DNA from: Dehalococcoidia bacterium
Lineage (GTDB): Bacteria > Chloroflexota > Dehalococcoidia > DSTF01 > JACRBR01
NCBI GenBank assembly: GCA_040902535.1
Contig: JBBDXD010000006.1
Location: 127,026-191,025 of the forward strand
DNA: 64,000 nt
Reading direction: 5' to 3'
Shown: positions 25,377 to 34,353 of the stretch, piece by piece
How positions within the stretch are numbered: position 1 is the stretch's first letter
Layout of the letters: the number at the start of each line of letters is the position of its first letter
Translations under genes and position numbers: made by a program
The notes under the pieces: generated by a model
The model's input: only the letters and a program-made list of their open reading frames with translations
Told to the model about the DNA's origin: nothing
Database searches by the model: none

Positions 25377-26348
25377 TCAGGGATTGGCTACGAAGTCGCT
25401 GGCATTGAGGGCCCGTAATCTGGGTTTGAGTTCGGCAACCCAGAGTTCAACTCGCTCGGCAAGTTCACGGAATATGTCGTCATGCTGGTTTGGGCCAATG
25501 CTCAGCCTCTGCATGACGTGACTCTCGATCCGACCCGGGTTCTCCAGCCACTCTAGTTGACCGAGTCTCGCTTCAAGCGCGGCGGCGTCTCTCTGAAGCA
25601 AGTGGAAGTGCGGCTTCGAGTCTGGGCCGCCTAGCACGAGCTTGAGCCGCACGGAATCGTTGTTGGTGAGAATCACCAGCGTGAAGTTCGTTCGACCAAG
25701 GGCAACCGCCATCTCAGATGGGAACATCGGCTGCCCAATTCGGATCGGGCTGGTTCGTTCCAACATGTACTCACGAAACGCCGACCAGAATTCCATCTGG
25801 TGCTGAGCAGTTGGGGACAGCTCTTTGTCGGTGGCTGCTGCGCGGCTAACGCGTTGCTGCCAGCCATTCGGTTGACTTGCGATGTTGAATCGAGGCGCCG
25901 GTGCCGAGCCCCCTATTCGCCAAAGCTCGATCTCGAGGCCGAAGAAGTTGATTCCACCACTCGATGTTCGATTCAGCCAATCAAGCGCGGCCCGATGCTC
26001 GTCTGTGAACCGCGCAGCCACCCAAATCATAGTCACGCATTCGAGCCCTGCGGCATACGTCAACAGTTGACCAAGATGTATGTGGTCTGTTCGCTCGAGC
26101 TGATTCTCGATCACGACAAAGTGCCCCGTCAGCGTATCTTGGCAAAGAATGTCAGCTCGGTACGGGCCAACAAATTTCTCCTCCGCGTTCGCCTCGAGCG
26201 AGATCCCGATTGTTTCGCCAAGAACGGCTAAGTTCTCTGGCCTCGCGAGCCAAGGTGTGAACTCGTACGGTTCTGATGACCAGTAAGTGCGGAGGTCGAC
26301 ACGTTCGAGGCGCGCTAGGGCAGGCTTGTCGCCGTTCACATCCATCAC
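25377..26348 (-). CDS. DUF4268 protein with nuclease-like N-terminal region
   Basis: The 323-residue protein has an N-terminal PD-(D/E)XK-like segment: YRADILCQD, then VVIENQLERTDHIHLGQLLTYAAG with an E-x-Q in place of E-x-K. The C-terminal part (HQMEFWSAFREYML onwards) fits DUF4268. The base composition is visibly lower in GC than the neighbours, a sign of transfer. The start (GTG 26348 or ATG 26345) overlaps the MOSC stop, so it may be expressed with that gene. Relatives occur near restriction systems, but none is here; a nuclease role is inference. Confidence 0.75.
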   Translation of the reverse strand: MMDVNGDKPALARLERVDLRTYWSSEPYEFTPWLARPENLAVLGETIGISLEANAEEKFVGPYRADILCQDTLTGHFVVIENQLERTDHIHLGQLLTYAAGLECVTMIWVAARFTDEHRAALDWLNRTSSGGINFFGLEIELWRIGGSAPAPRFNIASQPNGWQQRVSRAAATDKELSPTAQHQMEFWSAFREYMLERTSPIRIGQPMFPSEMAVALGRTNFTLVILTNNDSVRLKLVLGGPDSKPHFHLLQRDAAALEARLGQLEWLENPGRIESHVMQRLSIGPNQHDDIFRELAERVELWVAELKPRLRALNASDFVANP

Positions 26349-26899
26349 ACCGGCTCCAGCCGCACCCCCACACCCTCACGCGTCTCAACCCGAATAGCAT
26401 CCCCGGCGCGCACGACGCCACCCTCCACCACCACCCCCATGATGCCGGCCTTCCGCATGATGCTCCCGTCTTCGAGCTTGCGTGCCACCTGTTGCAGCAG
26501 CCGCTCGTCGATGCTGTTGAGCTGCGTGCACGGGGTGCGCAGACCGGTGATCTCGACCACCACGCTCTCGCCTATGTGCAGCCGCGCGCCGACGGTCAGC
26601 TCCAGGATCGACAGGCCGCGCGTCGTGATGTTTTCGCCCATCCGCCCCGGTTGCACGTCAATGCCGAGCGCCGCCATCTCGTCGAACAACTCGCTATGGA
26701 TCAGGTGTACCTGCCGCCGGTTCGGCAGCTCCGGCGTCTTCGCCGCGCGCGAGCGATGCCGCACCGTCGCGCCCGCGTGAAAGTCCCCCTCGACGCCATG
26801 ACCCGCGATCAGCCTGATCTCCGGCATCGGATCCTTGCCGATGCCGCCCGTAGGACTGCTGTTCACCGAAACGACTTCGCCCTGCATCTGCTCCTCCAC
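26345..26899 (-). CDS. MOSC domain protein
   Basis: MOSC domains bind sulfur-carrying molybdenum cofactor; stand-alone versions relate to YiiM. The 184-residue protein has GRMGENITTRGL, the conserved Cys in GLRTPCTQL and the closing AGIMGVVVEGGVV. An RHRSRAAK segment is also typical. Start may be M1 or the ATG at residue 5. Its 3' end overlaps the DUF4268 start. Confidence 0.85.
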   Translation of the reverse strand: MEEQMQGEVVSVNSSPTGGIGKDPMPEIRLIAGHGVEGDFHAGATVRHRSRAAKTPELPNRRQVHLIHSELFDEMAALGIDVQPGRMGENITTRGLSILELTVGARLHIGESVVVEITGLRTPCTQLNSIDERLLQQVARKLEDGSIMRKAGIMGVVVEGGVVRAGDAIRVETREGVGVRLEPV

Positions 26900-26925
26900 C
26901 TGCTCGTGAGGAATTGTACCGACTC

Positions 26926-27026
26926 CCCCAATCTGTCCTCATCTGCTCCATCTGCGGACAACCCCTCGCCCCGTACGGCGCCGACCCTCCCCAATCTGTC
27001 CTCATCTGTTCCATCTGCGGATAACC
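26926..27026. repeat. Two direct copies of a 38-bp repeat
   Basis: Copies at 26926-26963 and 26989-27026 (CCCCAATCTGTCCTCATCTG...) differ at two bases and lie 63 bp apart, between MOSC and RidA. Confidence 0.8.
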
Positions 27027-27052
27027 GGTTCATCTGTGGCGAATAGTCGACG

Positions 27053-27541
27053 CTACTCCCGCACTTCGATCGTCGCCTCCACCTCCAGCGCGATGTTGAA
27101 CGGCAGCGAAGCAACGCCGACGGCAAGACGCGCGTGCTGCCCCGCTTCGCCGAACACCTCGACGAAGAGGTCGGACGCGCCGTTGATCACCTTCGTGTGC
27201 AGCAGAAACTCCGGCGTCGCGTTGACGACGCCGTACACCCGCACGAAGCGCGACACGCGGTCGAGCGTCCCTAGCGCATCGCGGATCGTCGCCAGCACGC
27301 CGAGCCCCGCGACGCGCGCCGCCTCGCACCCCGCGTCCGCATCGAGGTCCGCGCCCAACCGCCCGAAGATCGCGGTGCCGTCGGCGCGCAACGGAATGTG
27401 GCCGGCCGTCATGAGGACGCCGCGGCTCACGATCGCGTGCAGGTACGTGCCGGCCGGCGGCGGCATCTTCGGCAATTCGAGCCCCAGTGCCCTCAGCCGC
27501 GCTTCCGCAGATTCCGTCGTCACGTCAGCAGCCACAATCAT
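27053..27541 (-). CDS. RidA / YjgF family protein
   Basis: The protein of about 162 residues belongs to the YjgF/UK114 fold, of the branch with a longer start and PPAGTYLHAIVSRGVLMTAGHIP. The later RVYGVVNATPEF and ARLAVGVASLPFNIALEVEATIEV segments are characteristic. True RidA hydrolyses reactive enamines; this branch is less well known. ATG 27541 is preceded by AGAGGATCGGAG. It lies 22 bp after the FMN-binding gene on the same strand. Confidence 0.85.
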   Translation of the reverse strand: MIVAADVTTESAEARLRALGLELPKMPPPAGTYLHAIVSRGVLMTAGHIPLRADGTAIFGRLGADLDADAGCEAARVAGLGVLATIRDALGTLDRVSRFVRVYGVVNATPEFLLHTKVINGASDLFVEVFGEAGQHARLAVGVASLPFNIALEVEATIEVRE

Positions 27542-27563
27542 CTCCGATCCTCTGATGCGCTCG

Positions 27564-28148
27564 TCATTCATCGCGCGTCGTCGAGGAGCCACGTGCGGCG
27601 CCGTGCTCGCCGTAACGAAACGCGCCGGGAAAGTCGTCCTCGACTTTCTTCTGCTTGCCACTCCATTCGTCGATCACGATGCGATACACCGCCGTCAACT
27701 TCAGTTCGTCGTCGTTCGGCAGGCGATAATCGTCGCCCGGCGCCAGGTGCGGGAAGTATTTCCGCACCAGCAGGTCGAGCATCCATCGCTTCTCCAGCGG
27801 GTCCTCGACAAGACGCGCCCGCCCGAAGACGACGACGCCGTTGTACTCGACGCTCATGTTGAACGCGCGCTCCGAGGGCAGCAACCGTCCCATCTCCGTC
27901 ACGCTGAAGCACACCGCATCCTCAGCCTCCACGTTCGATGCCGTGCGGCCCGTGCGGGCGCTGTGCATGTAGATGACGTGCTCCGCCTCGTCGAAGACGA
28001 ACATGTTGCTGTTGATGAAGGGCTGGCCGCCGCGCACGGTCGCCATGATGCCCATCGGCGCGCGATGCAGCAGGCTGCGGATGAACGCGTCGTCTTCGAC
28101 CTGGCGGTCCTTCCGTCGCACCTCGGTCAGCGATCGTGGGTCGCACAT
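27564..28148 (-). CDS. Pyridoxamine 5'-phosphate oxidase-like FMN-binding protein
   Basis: The protein of about 194 residues has the split-barrel flavin fold: RAPMGIMATVRGGQPFINSN, VIYMHSARTGRTASN, VCFSVTEMGRLLP and FNMSVEYNGVVVFGRARLVED. It resembles NimA-like and heme-utilisation-like members rather than genuine PdxH. ATG 28148 is chosen because the frame upstream runs into promoter sequence. It is divergent from a MocR regulator that probably controls it. Confidence 0.8.
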   Translation of the reverse strand: MCDPRSLTEVRRKDRQVEDDAFIRSLLHRAPMGIMATVRGGQPFINSNMFVFDEAEHVIYMHSARTGRTASNVEAEDAVCFSVTEMGRLLPSERAFNMSVEYNGVVVFGRARLVEDPLEKRWMLDLLVRKYFPHLAPGDDYRLPNDDELKLTAVYRIVIDEWSGKQKKVEDDFPGAFRYGEHGAARGSSTTRDE

Positions 28149-28230
28149 GGCTCTTCCTCCTGTTCGATCATCCGTCGTATAATGGCCCCCGAAAAGAGCC
28201 AATGCAGCAAGCGTCGCTGGGGCCAATAGC
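28149..28230. promoter_or_regulatory. Divergent control region between FMN-binding gene and MocR regulator
   Basis: A + strand TATAAT is at 28178-28183, without a strong -35. Two direct copies of GCCAAT (28198-28203 and 28222-28227, period 24) lie between it and the MocR start and could be regulator sites. Confidence 0.4.
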
Positions 28231-29706
28231 ATGACGTCGCTGCCGCAGGTCAGACTCGATCCCGGCTCGCCCGAGCCTATGTACCGCCAGCTCTACGATG
28301 CCGTCCGCAAGGCGGTGCTCGACCGCACGCTGGCGCCCGGCACCCGCCTGCCCGCCACCCGCGAGCTGGCCCGCGACCTCGGCGTCGCGCGCAATACCGT
28401 CATGCTCGCCTTCGACCAGCTCATCGCCGAGGGCTACGTCGAAGGCCGCGTCGGCGCCGGCACCTACGTCACCGATGCTCTGCCGGACGAACTCCTCTCG
28501 GCACGCACGCCATCTCGGAGCCCGCGGCGGCCGGCGGCTGGCCGTGCGCTCTCCGAACGCGGCCGCATGCTCTCGCGCACGCGCGTCACGCTGAACCCGC
28601 CCGACCAGCCCGAACGTCGCGCCTTCCGCATGGGCATGCCGGACTTCGCCGCCTTTCCCTTTCGTGAGTGGGCGCGTATTACTTCCAGGCTGTGGCGCGA
28701 TCCGCCGCACGAGTTGTTGTTCTACGGCGACCCCGCCGGCTATGCGCCGCTACGCGCCCAGATCGCCGCCTACGTTGGCGCCGCCCGCGCCGTCCAGTGC
28801 GATGTCTCACAGGTGATGGTCGTCGCCGGCTCGCAGCACGCGCTCGAGTTGGCCGCGCGCTTGCTCGTTGATCCCGGCGATGCCGTTTGGATCGAAGACC
28901 CCGGCTATCTCGGCGCTCGCGCGGCGCTTCAGTCCAGCGGCGCCCGTCTCGTGCCCGTACCTGTCGATGACGAAGGCATCGACGTCGAAGCCGGCATGCG
29001 CCGTTGCGCCGACGCTCGCGTCGCCTACGTCACGCCGTCGCATCAGTTTCCGCTCAGTGTCACCATGTCGCTCGGGCGACGCCTCGCACTGCTCGACTGG
29101 GCGGCACGCGCGAACGCATGGATTCTCGAGGACGACTTCGACAGCGAGTACCGCTACGCCGGGCGTCCCCTCGCCTCGCTACAGGGCCTCGACGGCTACG
29201 CGCGCGTCATCTACATCGGCACGTTCAGCAAGGTGATGTTCCCGTCGCTGCGCATCGGCTACATGGTCGTGCCACCGGACCTCGTCGATGCCTTCGTCGC
29301 CGCGCGCGCCATCGTCGACCGCCACCCGCCGCTCGTCGAGCAGGCGGCGCTCGCGCAGTTCATGGCGGAGGGGCACCTCGCGCGCCACATTCGCCGCATG
29401 CGCACGCTCTACGAGGAGCGTCAGCAGCAACTGCTCGAGGCGGGACGGCGCGAGTTGCGAGGCCTCATCGACCTGCAGCCTGCCGACACAGGGATGCACG
29501 TCGTCGGCTGGCTGCCCCAGGGAGCCGACGATGCGGCGGTCTCGCGCGCGGCATCCGCCGGCGGCGTCGACGCGCCGGCCCTCTCGCAATACTGCCTCGA
29601 AGCGAAGCTTCCGCCCGCCCTGACGCTCGGCTACTCCGGCTGCGACGAGCGCGCCATCCGCGATGGGGCCGCGACGCTCGCCCGCGTGCTCGCAGGCCGC
29701 CGGTGA
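28231..29706 (+). CDS. MocR/PdxR-type transcriptional regulator
   Basis: The 491-residue protein fuses an N-terminal GntR winged-helix (residues about 13-80: PMYRQLYDAVRKAVL, RLPATRELARDLGVARNTVM, EGYVEGRVGAGTYV) to a fold-type I aminotransferase-like domain. The PLP Lys is in FSKVMFPSLRIGYMV, and VTPSHQFPLSVTMS and EDDFDSEYRY are typical. Such proteins sense PLP or an amino-compound. It is divergent from the FMN-binding protein gene. Confidence 0.92.
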   Translation: MTSLPQVRLDPGSPEPMYRQLYDAVRKAVLDRTLAPGTRLPATRELARDLGVARNTVMLAFDQLIAEGYVEGRVGAGTYVTDALPDELLSARTPSRSPRRPAAGRALSERGRMLSRTRVTLNPPDQPERRAFRMGMPDFAAFPFREWARITSRLWRDPPHELLFYGDPAGYAPLRAQIAAYVGAARAVQCDVSQVMVVAGSQHALELAARLLVDPGDAVWIEDPGYLGARAALQSSGARLVPVPVDDEGIDVEAGMRRCADARVAYVTPSHQFPLSVTMSLGRRLALLDWAARANAWILEDDFDSEYRYAGRPLASLQGLDGYARVIYIGTFSKVMFPSLRIGYMVVPPDLVDAFVAARAIVDRHPPLVEQAALAQFMAEGHLARHIRRMRTLYEERQQQLLEAGRRELRGLIDLQPADTGMHVVGWLPQGADDAAVSRAASAGGVDAPALSQYCLEAKLPPALTLGYSGCDERAIRDGAATLARVLAGRR

Positions 29707-29727
29707 CGCTTCCACGTCGCATCGGCG

Positions 29728-30603
29728 TTGGCCTACACTTGCGCTGATTTGCTGAGCTACGCTGCATTGCTGCGCATCATCCTCGCCTTCGACTCCGACG
29801 ACCCGGGCGACTGGCTGCGCGACCATGGCTCCGTCATCGTCGCGGCGATCGTCCTCGCCATGATCGCCGTTTTCTTCGTGCGGAGGCTGGTGCCGCACGT
29901 GCTTCGTCCCGCCGTGACGCGCCAGATGTCCGGCCGCCCGACGACCGAGATCGACCGCCGCATCGAGACGCTCGCCGGCGTTATGATCCGCACCGCCGAA
30001 GTCGTGCTCTTCTTGCTCGCACTGTTCACGGTCCTGCCCGAGTTCGGGCTCGATATCCGCCCGGTGCTCGCCGGCGTCGGCATCACGGGCATCGCGCTGG
30101 GGTTGGGCGCGCAGTCCCTCGTGCGGGACACGCTCAATGGCATCTTCATCCTCAGCGAGAACCAGTACGCGCGGGGAGACGTCGTCACGATCGCCGGCGT
30201 CACCGGCACCGTCGAGGACGTGAGTCTGCGTCGCACGCTCGTCCGCGACGTCGATGGCGTCATCTACACCGTGCCGAACAGTTCTGTGGCGGTCGCCGCC
30301 AACTTCACGCGCGACTTCGCGAAGGTGCGCGTCACGATCCCGGTCGCACCTGCGAGCGATCTCGCCGAAGTGCGCCGTATCGCCGACGAAGTCGGTCAGC
30401 AACTCGCGGCGGAAGCCGAGTACCGAGACCGCATTCTGGCGCCGCCGCAATACCTCCGCGTCGATAGCATCGATGCCAACGGGGTCGCCGTGCAGGTTAA
30501 CGGGACGGTGCGCCCCGGCAGCCAGTGGGAGATCGCCGGCGTCTTGCGCGCACGACTCCTCGAAGCGCTGCAAGCCAACGGTATCAAGACGCCCTGGGGT
30601 TAG
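29728..30603 (+). CDS. Small-conductance mechanosensitive channel (MscS)
   Basis: The 291-residue protein has membrane segments near 35-52 and 85-103 and the pore helix GVGITGIALGLGAQSLVRDTLNGIF, in two motif parts (about 117-141). The beta domain that follows includes GDVVTIAGVTGTVEDVSLRRT and VYTVPNSS-like IYTVPNSSV. The start is uncertain: TTG 29728 and TTG 29749 are both possible. Its stop overlaps the stop of the convergent M50 gene. Confidence 0.88.
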   Translation: MAYTCADLLSYAALLRIILAFDSDDPGDWLRDHGSVIVAAIVLAMIAVFFVRRLVPHVLRPAVTRQMSGRPTTEIDRRIETLAGVMIRTAEVVLFLLALFTVLPEFGLDIRPVLAGVGITGIALGLGAQSLVRDTLNGIFILSENQYARGDVVTIAGVTGTVEDVSLRRTLVRDVDGVIYTVPNSSVAVAANFTRDFAKVRVTIPVAPASDLAEVRRIADEVGQQLAAEAEYRDRILAPPQYLRVDSIDANGVAVQVNGTVRPGSQWEIAGVLRARLLEALQANGIKTPWG

Positions 30604-31781
30604 GCCCCTTGCGGCTGCCGCCGGTCCTTCGGCTGCCCCGCCGGCTCGTTGCCCTCACTCGCGCCTTCGCCTAACTCACGCCGGATCTGGATGAAGCGCA
30701 TCACGTCGCCGCGGTCGAGCATCCCGACGGGCTCGCGACCGCGCACGACCGGCAGTTGGTTGACATCGCGCTCGACCATGATGTGCAGCACGTCTGCCAG
30801 GCACTGACCGGGCGCGACCGTGTGCAGCTGACCCGCCGGCGTCATCGCCCGGTACACACTCGTCGACGCCCACTCCTCGCGCGGCACCTTCCGGACGTCG
30901 GTCAGCGTAACCAGGCCCGCCAAATCGTCGCCGCCGATCACCATGAACGCCCGCGCGTTCGTGCGCATGATGCCATCGTGCACCAGTTCCTCGACCGTCA
31001 TCTCGGGACCGACGGAGGGGATGTCCTTCCGCATCACCTCATCGACGCGGATGCCGCTCAGCGTCGTTTCCATCAGGAGTTGCTCGTAGCTGGCGCTCGC
31101 CGCTCCGCGCAGGAAGAAGCCGATGAACATGAACCACAGTCCGCCGACAAGGTTCCCGAAGAACACCTGCACAAGTCCCAGCGCCATGATCCCGTACGCC
31201 AGCCACTCTCCGACGCGTGACGCCGTGCTCGTCGCGCGCAGCCGGTCGCCATTCCGCGACCACACGATCGAGCGAAATACGCGGCCGCCATCGAGCGGAA
31301 AGCCGGGCAGCATGTTGAAGATCGCCAGCGACACGTTGATCAGCGCCATGTACGCGCTTAGCCCGGCGATGCCGTCGTCGAACGGGTAGAGGACCGCCCA
31401 CCCGGCCGCGAACAGCGCCCCCAGCGCGAGGCTCGTCGCCGGCCCGACGATCGCGATCTTGAATTCGTCACCCGGTTTCTCCGGCTCTTTCGAAAGGTTC
31501 GCCGCGCCGCCGAAGATGAAGAGCGTGATGCTTCGCACCGGCAGTCCGAGCCTGTTCGACACGACCGCGTGCGACATTTCGTGGATCAGTACCGACAGGA
31601 AGAACACCGTGGAGACAACCACCGCGCCCGTCCAACGCTGCGCCGCCGACCAGTCCTCGTAGTAGTACTCCAGCACCCCCGTCGCGAACGACCACGTGAC
31701 GACGAGGAAGATGAAGATCCAACTCCAGTGGGCGCCGATCTCGACGCCGAATAATCGCCCGAGTCTGAAGGAACTCGTCAT
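30600..31781 (-). CDS. Site-2 protease family (M50) with tandem CBS domains
   Basis: The 393-residue integral membrane metalloprotease has the zinc motif HEMSH (about 67-71) and the second motif NMLPGFPLDGGRVFRS with its Asp ligand. About five or six membrane segments cover the first 225 residues. The C-terminal 150 residues form two CBS units, with VMRKDIPSVGPEMTVEELV and ERDVNQLPVVRGREPVGMLDR, likely to sense adenine nucleotides. The target is unknown. A GAAGGGGG site precedes the ATG. Confidence 0.9.
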   Translation of the reverse strand: MTSSFRLGRLFGVEIGAHWSWIFIFLVVTWSFATGVLEYYYEDWSAAQRWTGAVVVSTVFFLSVLIHEMSHAVVSNRLGLPVRSITLFIFGGAANLSKEPEKPGDEFKIAIVGPATSLALGALFAAGWAVLYPFDDGIAGLSAYMALINVSLAIFNMLPGFPLDGGRVFRSIVWSRNGDRLRATSTASRVGEWLAYGIMALGLVQVFFGNLVGGLWFMFIGFFLRGAASASYEQLLMETTLSGIRVDEVMRKDIPSVGPEMTVEELVHDGIMRTNARAFMVIGGDDLAGLVTLTDVRKVPREEWASTSVYRAMTPAGQLHTVAPGQCLADVLHIMVERDVNQLPVVRGREPVGMLDRGDVMRFIQIRRELGEGASEGNEPAGQPKDRRQPQGA

Positions 31782-32037
31782 CGCGCCCCCTTCTACAATC
31801 CCTCATCGATCATAAGACAGGAAACGTTGGCGATTCATGACGATTGGGAGTGGAAATAGCAGCCTTTCGTCACATTACGCGCCCGTCCCGGTCGAGCGGC
31901 GCACCGGCCTCACGAATCGCAACGCGAAGTACACCACCCGAACGCAGACTGCGGAGAGTCCGGAACCAGCTCGCCATCGCCCGCCGCCCGAAATGACAAG
32001 AGGCGCCTCGTCATACTTCACGCTAACCCGCGCCGTC

Positions 32038-32640
32038 CTAGCGCACGCGCTCTTCCAGCGCCCTGATCACTTCCTTGATGGTCTCTTGCCGCCAGCCACC
32101 CCAGGTCGGCCCGTTTTGGAACGCGATGTACTCCTGCTTCGCGGCCTCAGCTTCTTCTGGCGTCTTGTCGGGCTTCCGCATGCGCAGGTACATCGGCGCA
32201 AGCTCGTGCATCTGCTCATTCGCGAGCACCGGCCGCTCGATGAAGTGTGCGATGTACTCCATGTCCTTCGTGTAAAAGACGGTCACGGGGATCGACTCGA
32301 ATTCACCGTCCTTCAGGAACTGCGCCATGATGTCCTTGTGCTGGTCGCGCGGGAAGACGCGCAACTCCATGCCGGTGGCCTCCGCGACGCGCGCGAATAC
32401 CGGCATCCCACGGAAGACGTCCGGACACCAGTCCTCGCCCAGTACCAGCATTTTCGCCGGCCCGCCTGCCTTCTGCATCAGCCCCTTCAGCGCCGCCACA
32501 TCATCGTCCTGGACCGTCGTACCGTCGTAGTTCTCCTGGAACCGCGCCCGATTGCGCTCGATCGAGCCAACGTACTGCTCGTACGTCATGCCCTGAGCGT
32601 AGCGCTCCGGCGTCACGACGGATTCCTTCTGCTGCACCAC
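32038..32640 (-). CDS. Thioredoxin-fold protein (Thioredoxin_9-like)
   Basis: The protein of about 200 residues has a thioredoxin core with the active-site segment LGEDWCPDVFRGMP, a single-Cys C-x-D type, and the cis-Pro in SIPVTVFY. The C-terminus is helical and charged. I prefer GTG 32640, because AAAGGAG lies 6 nt upstream of it; an ATG at 32664 would place that site inside the gene. It is probably cytoplasmic. The 256 bp beyond its 3' end (31782-32037) hold no gene I can support. Confidence 0.75.
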   Translation of the reverse strand: MVQQKESVVTPERYAQGMTYEQYVGSIERNRARFQENYDGTTVQDDDVAALKGLMQKAGGPAKMLVLGEDWCPDVFRGMPVFARVAEATGMELRVFPRDQHKDIMAQFLKDGEFESIPVTVFYTKDMEYIAHFIERPVLANEQMHELAPMYLRMRKPDKTPEEAEAAKQEYIAFQNGPTWGGWRQETIKEVIRALEERVR

Positions 32641-32736
32641 GGGCGTCTCCTTTCGGAACGTCATACGGGGCTAGAAGGGCAGTGTAACATCTACAGCGCC
32701 TTGTGGTCGTCAGGGTCGCAACGCTCGATCAGGCGC

Positions 32737-33333
32737 ATGCTATCCTCAATCGTGCTCGAAGCCAGTTCCGCCGTGGATTCCCCTCGACGCGCCACTTCGC
32801 TCACCGACCGCATCGCCTCCCGATGGCGCAACGACCTTGTGTTCTTCGCCATCGCCGCCGTCATCATCGCGCTCGATCAACTGACAAAGTGGCTCGTCCG
32901 CTCGAACCTGTCCTACGGTGAGACGTGGCCTGAGAACAGCGATGCCCTCGTCCGGATCATCCACGTCACGAACAGCGGCGCCGCCTTCGGCATCCTCCAG
33001 GGCCAGACGCCTTTCCTCATCATCACGAGCATGCTCGGGCTGGCCGCGATCCTCCTGTACTACATCTATCCGCCGATGGATCACGGACTCGTTCGTGTCG
33101 CGCTCGGCCTGCAGCTGGGCGGTGCCATCGGCAATCTCATCGACCGCGTGCGGCTCGGCGAGGTGACGGACTTCGTCGATGTCGGCAGCTTCCCGACGTT
33201 CAACGTCGCTGACTCCGCGATCACGGTCAGCATCATCGCGGTGCTGGCGTTCTTCTTCCTCCAGGAAGCGCAGGGACCCGGCGAGCACGGCCCTCCCGAC
33301 GATGCCGGAAAAGCGCCGGCCGCCGACGACTAG
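32737..33333 (+). CDS. lspA: Lipoprotein signal peptidase
   Basis: LspA cleaves the signal peptide of prolipoproteins. The protein of about 198 residues has four membrane helices, the DQLTKW start, NSGAAFGIL, the first catalytic Asp in GNLIDRV and the second in FNVADSAI. The ATG 32737 gives an N-terminal extension of about 25 residues; GTG 32752 is an alternative. It overlaps the downstream pseudouridine synthase gene. Confidence 0.93.
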   Translation: MLSSIVLEASSAVDSPRRATSLTDRIASRWRNDLVFFAIAAVIIALDQLTKWLVRSNLSYGETWPENSDALVRIIHVTNSGAAFGILQGQTPFLIITSMLGLAAILLYYIYPPMDHGLVRVALGLQLGGAIGNLIDRVRLGEVTDFVDVGSFPTFNVADSAITVSIIAVLAFFFLQEAQGPGEHGPPDDAGKAPAADD

Positions 33334-34222
33334 CTTGATTGCCGATAGGGCGGGCGAGCGGCTCGATGTCTTCGTCGCGCGCATGCTGCCCGGCCTCACG
33401 CGATCGCGCGTCCAGAAGCTGATCGATGATGGCTACGTCGTTGTGACCGGCGTCCGCGCGAAGCCGGCCTTGCGGCTGGAATTGGGCCAGACCGTGCAGG
33501 TCGACCTCCCCGCTCCCGTCCAAGCGCGCGCGGAACCCGAAAGGATCCCGCTCGACATCATCTTCGAGGACGCAGACCTGCTCGTCATCAACAAGCCCGC
33601 CGGCATGACCGTGCACCCCGCACCCGGCCACCCCGCCGCGACGCTCGTCAATGCCATCCTCGCCCACGCCGACGATCTCTCCGGCATCGGCGGCGTCCTG
33701 CGTCCCGGCATTGTGCACCGGCTCGACCGCGACACGTCCGGAGTCATCCTGGTCGCCAAGAACGACGCGGCGCACAACGCCCTCGCGCGCCAGCTCAAGG
33801 CGCGGACGGTCGAAAAGACCTACATGGCAGTCGTCGAGGGCACGCCGAAACCGGCTGAAGGTGTCATTGATGCACCGATCGCCCGCGATCCGCGCAACCG
33901 TCAGCGCATGGCGATCGTCGAGAACGGACGCGCATCGGTGACGGCGTACAAGGTCATCGAGCGCTTTCGCGGCTACTCGCTCATCGAAGCACGCCCGAAG
34001 ACGGGACGGACCCACCAGATCCGCGTCCACCTCGCCGCCATCGGCCACCCGATCGTCGGGGATCGTGTGTATGGCAAGGCGGTGGCCTTCGTACCACGCC
34101 AGTTCCTGCATGCCTACCGCATCGAATTCGACGATCAGCGGACGCACGCGCGCGTCGAATACGAAGCGCCGCTGCCGGATGATCTCGCCAAGGCACTGGC
34201 CCATCTGCGATCGTCCGGCTGA
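33302..34222 (+). CDS. rluD: RluA-family rRNA pseudouridine synthase
   Basis: The 306-residue protein has an N-terminal S4 domain (RLDVFVARMLPGLTRSRVQKLI) and a catalytic domain with the Asp motif GIVHRLDRDTSGVIL, INKPAGMTVHP and PKTGRTHQIRVH. The RluD-like order is clear, but the exact uridine modified cannot be assigned. I start at ATG 33302, overlapping lspA by 32 bp; TTG 33335 is possible. lspA-rluD pairs are common. Confidence 0.88.
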   Translation: MPEKRRPPTTSLIADRAGERLDVFVARMLPGLTRSRVQKLIDDGYVVVTGVRAKPALRLELGQTVQVDLPAPVQARAEPERIPLDIIFEDADLLVINKPAGMTVHPAPGHPAATLVNAILAHADDLSGIGGVLRPGIVHRLDRDTSGVILVAKNDAAHNALARQLKARTVEKTYMAVVEGTPKPAEGVIDAPIARDPRNRQRMAIVENGRASVTAYKVIERFRGYSLIEARPKTGRTHQIRVHLAAIGHPIVGDRVYGKAVAFVPRQFLHAYRIEFDDQRTHARVEYEAPLPDDLAKALAHLRSSG

Positions 34223-34353
34223 CCCTCCTGCGCGGTATCATCGCGCATGACTGTCGGCGACGCCTTTTCCTCTAGTTTCGCCGACGTAAGGTGCGTTTAC
34301 CAGCACCTGTTCTTCGCCGTCTACGCCGGCAGACGCGCTGGTGCAGCCGCGCC

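Noticed and set aside
31782..32037. Hidden small gene or RNA in the gap between M50 protease and the thioredoxin-fold gene
   Set aside because: No start with a ribosome site, no coding pattern and no stable hairpin with T-run were seen. Probably only the M50 promoter lies here.
31837..32736. Very long open frame upstream of lspA
   Set aside because: It reads across the antisense of the thioredoxin-fold gene; the composition is that of a shadow frame. The lspA start is taken at 32737.
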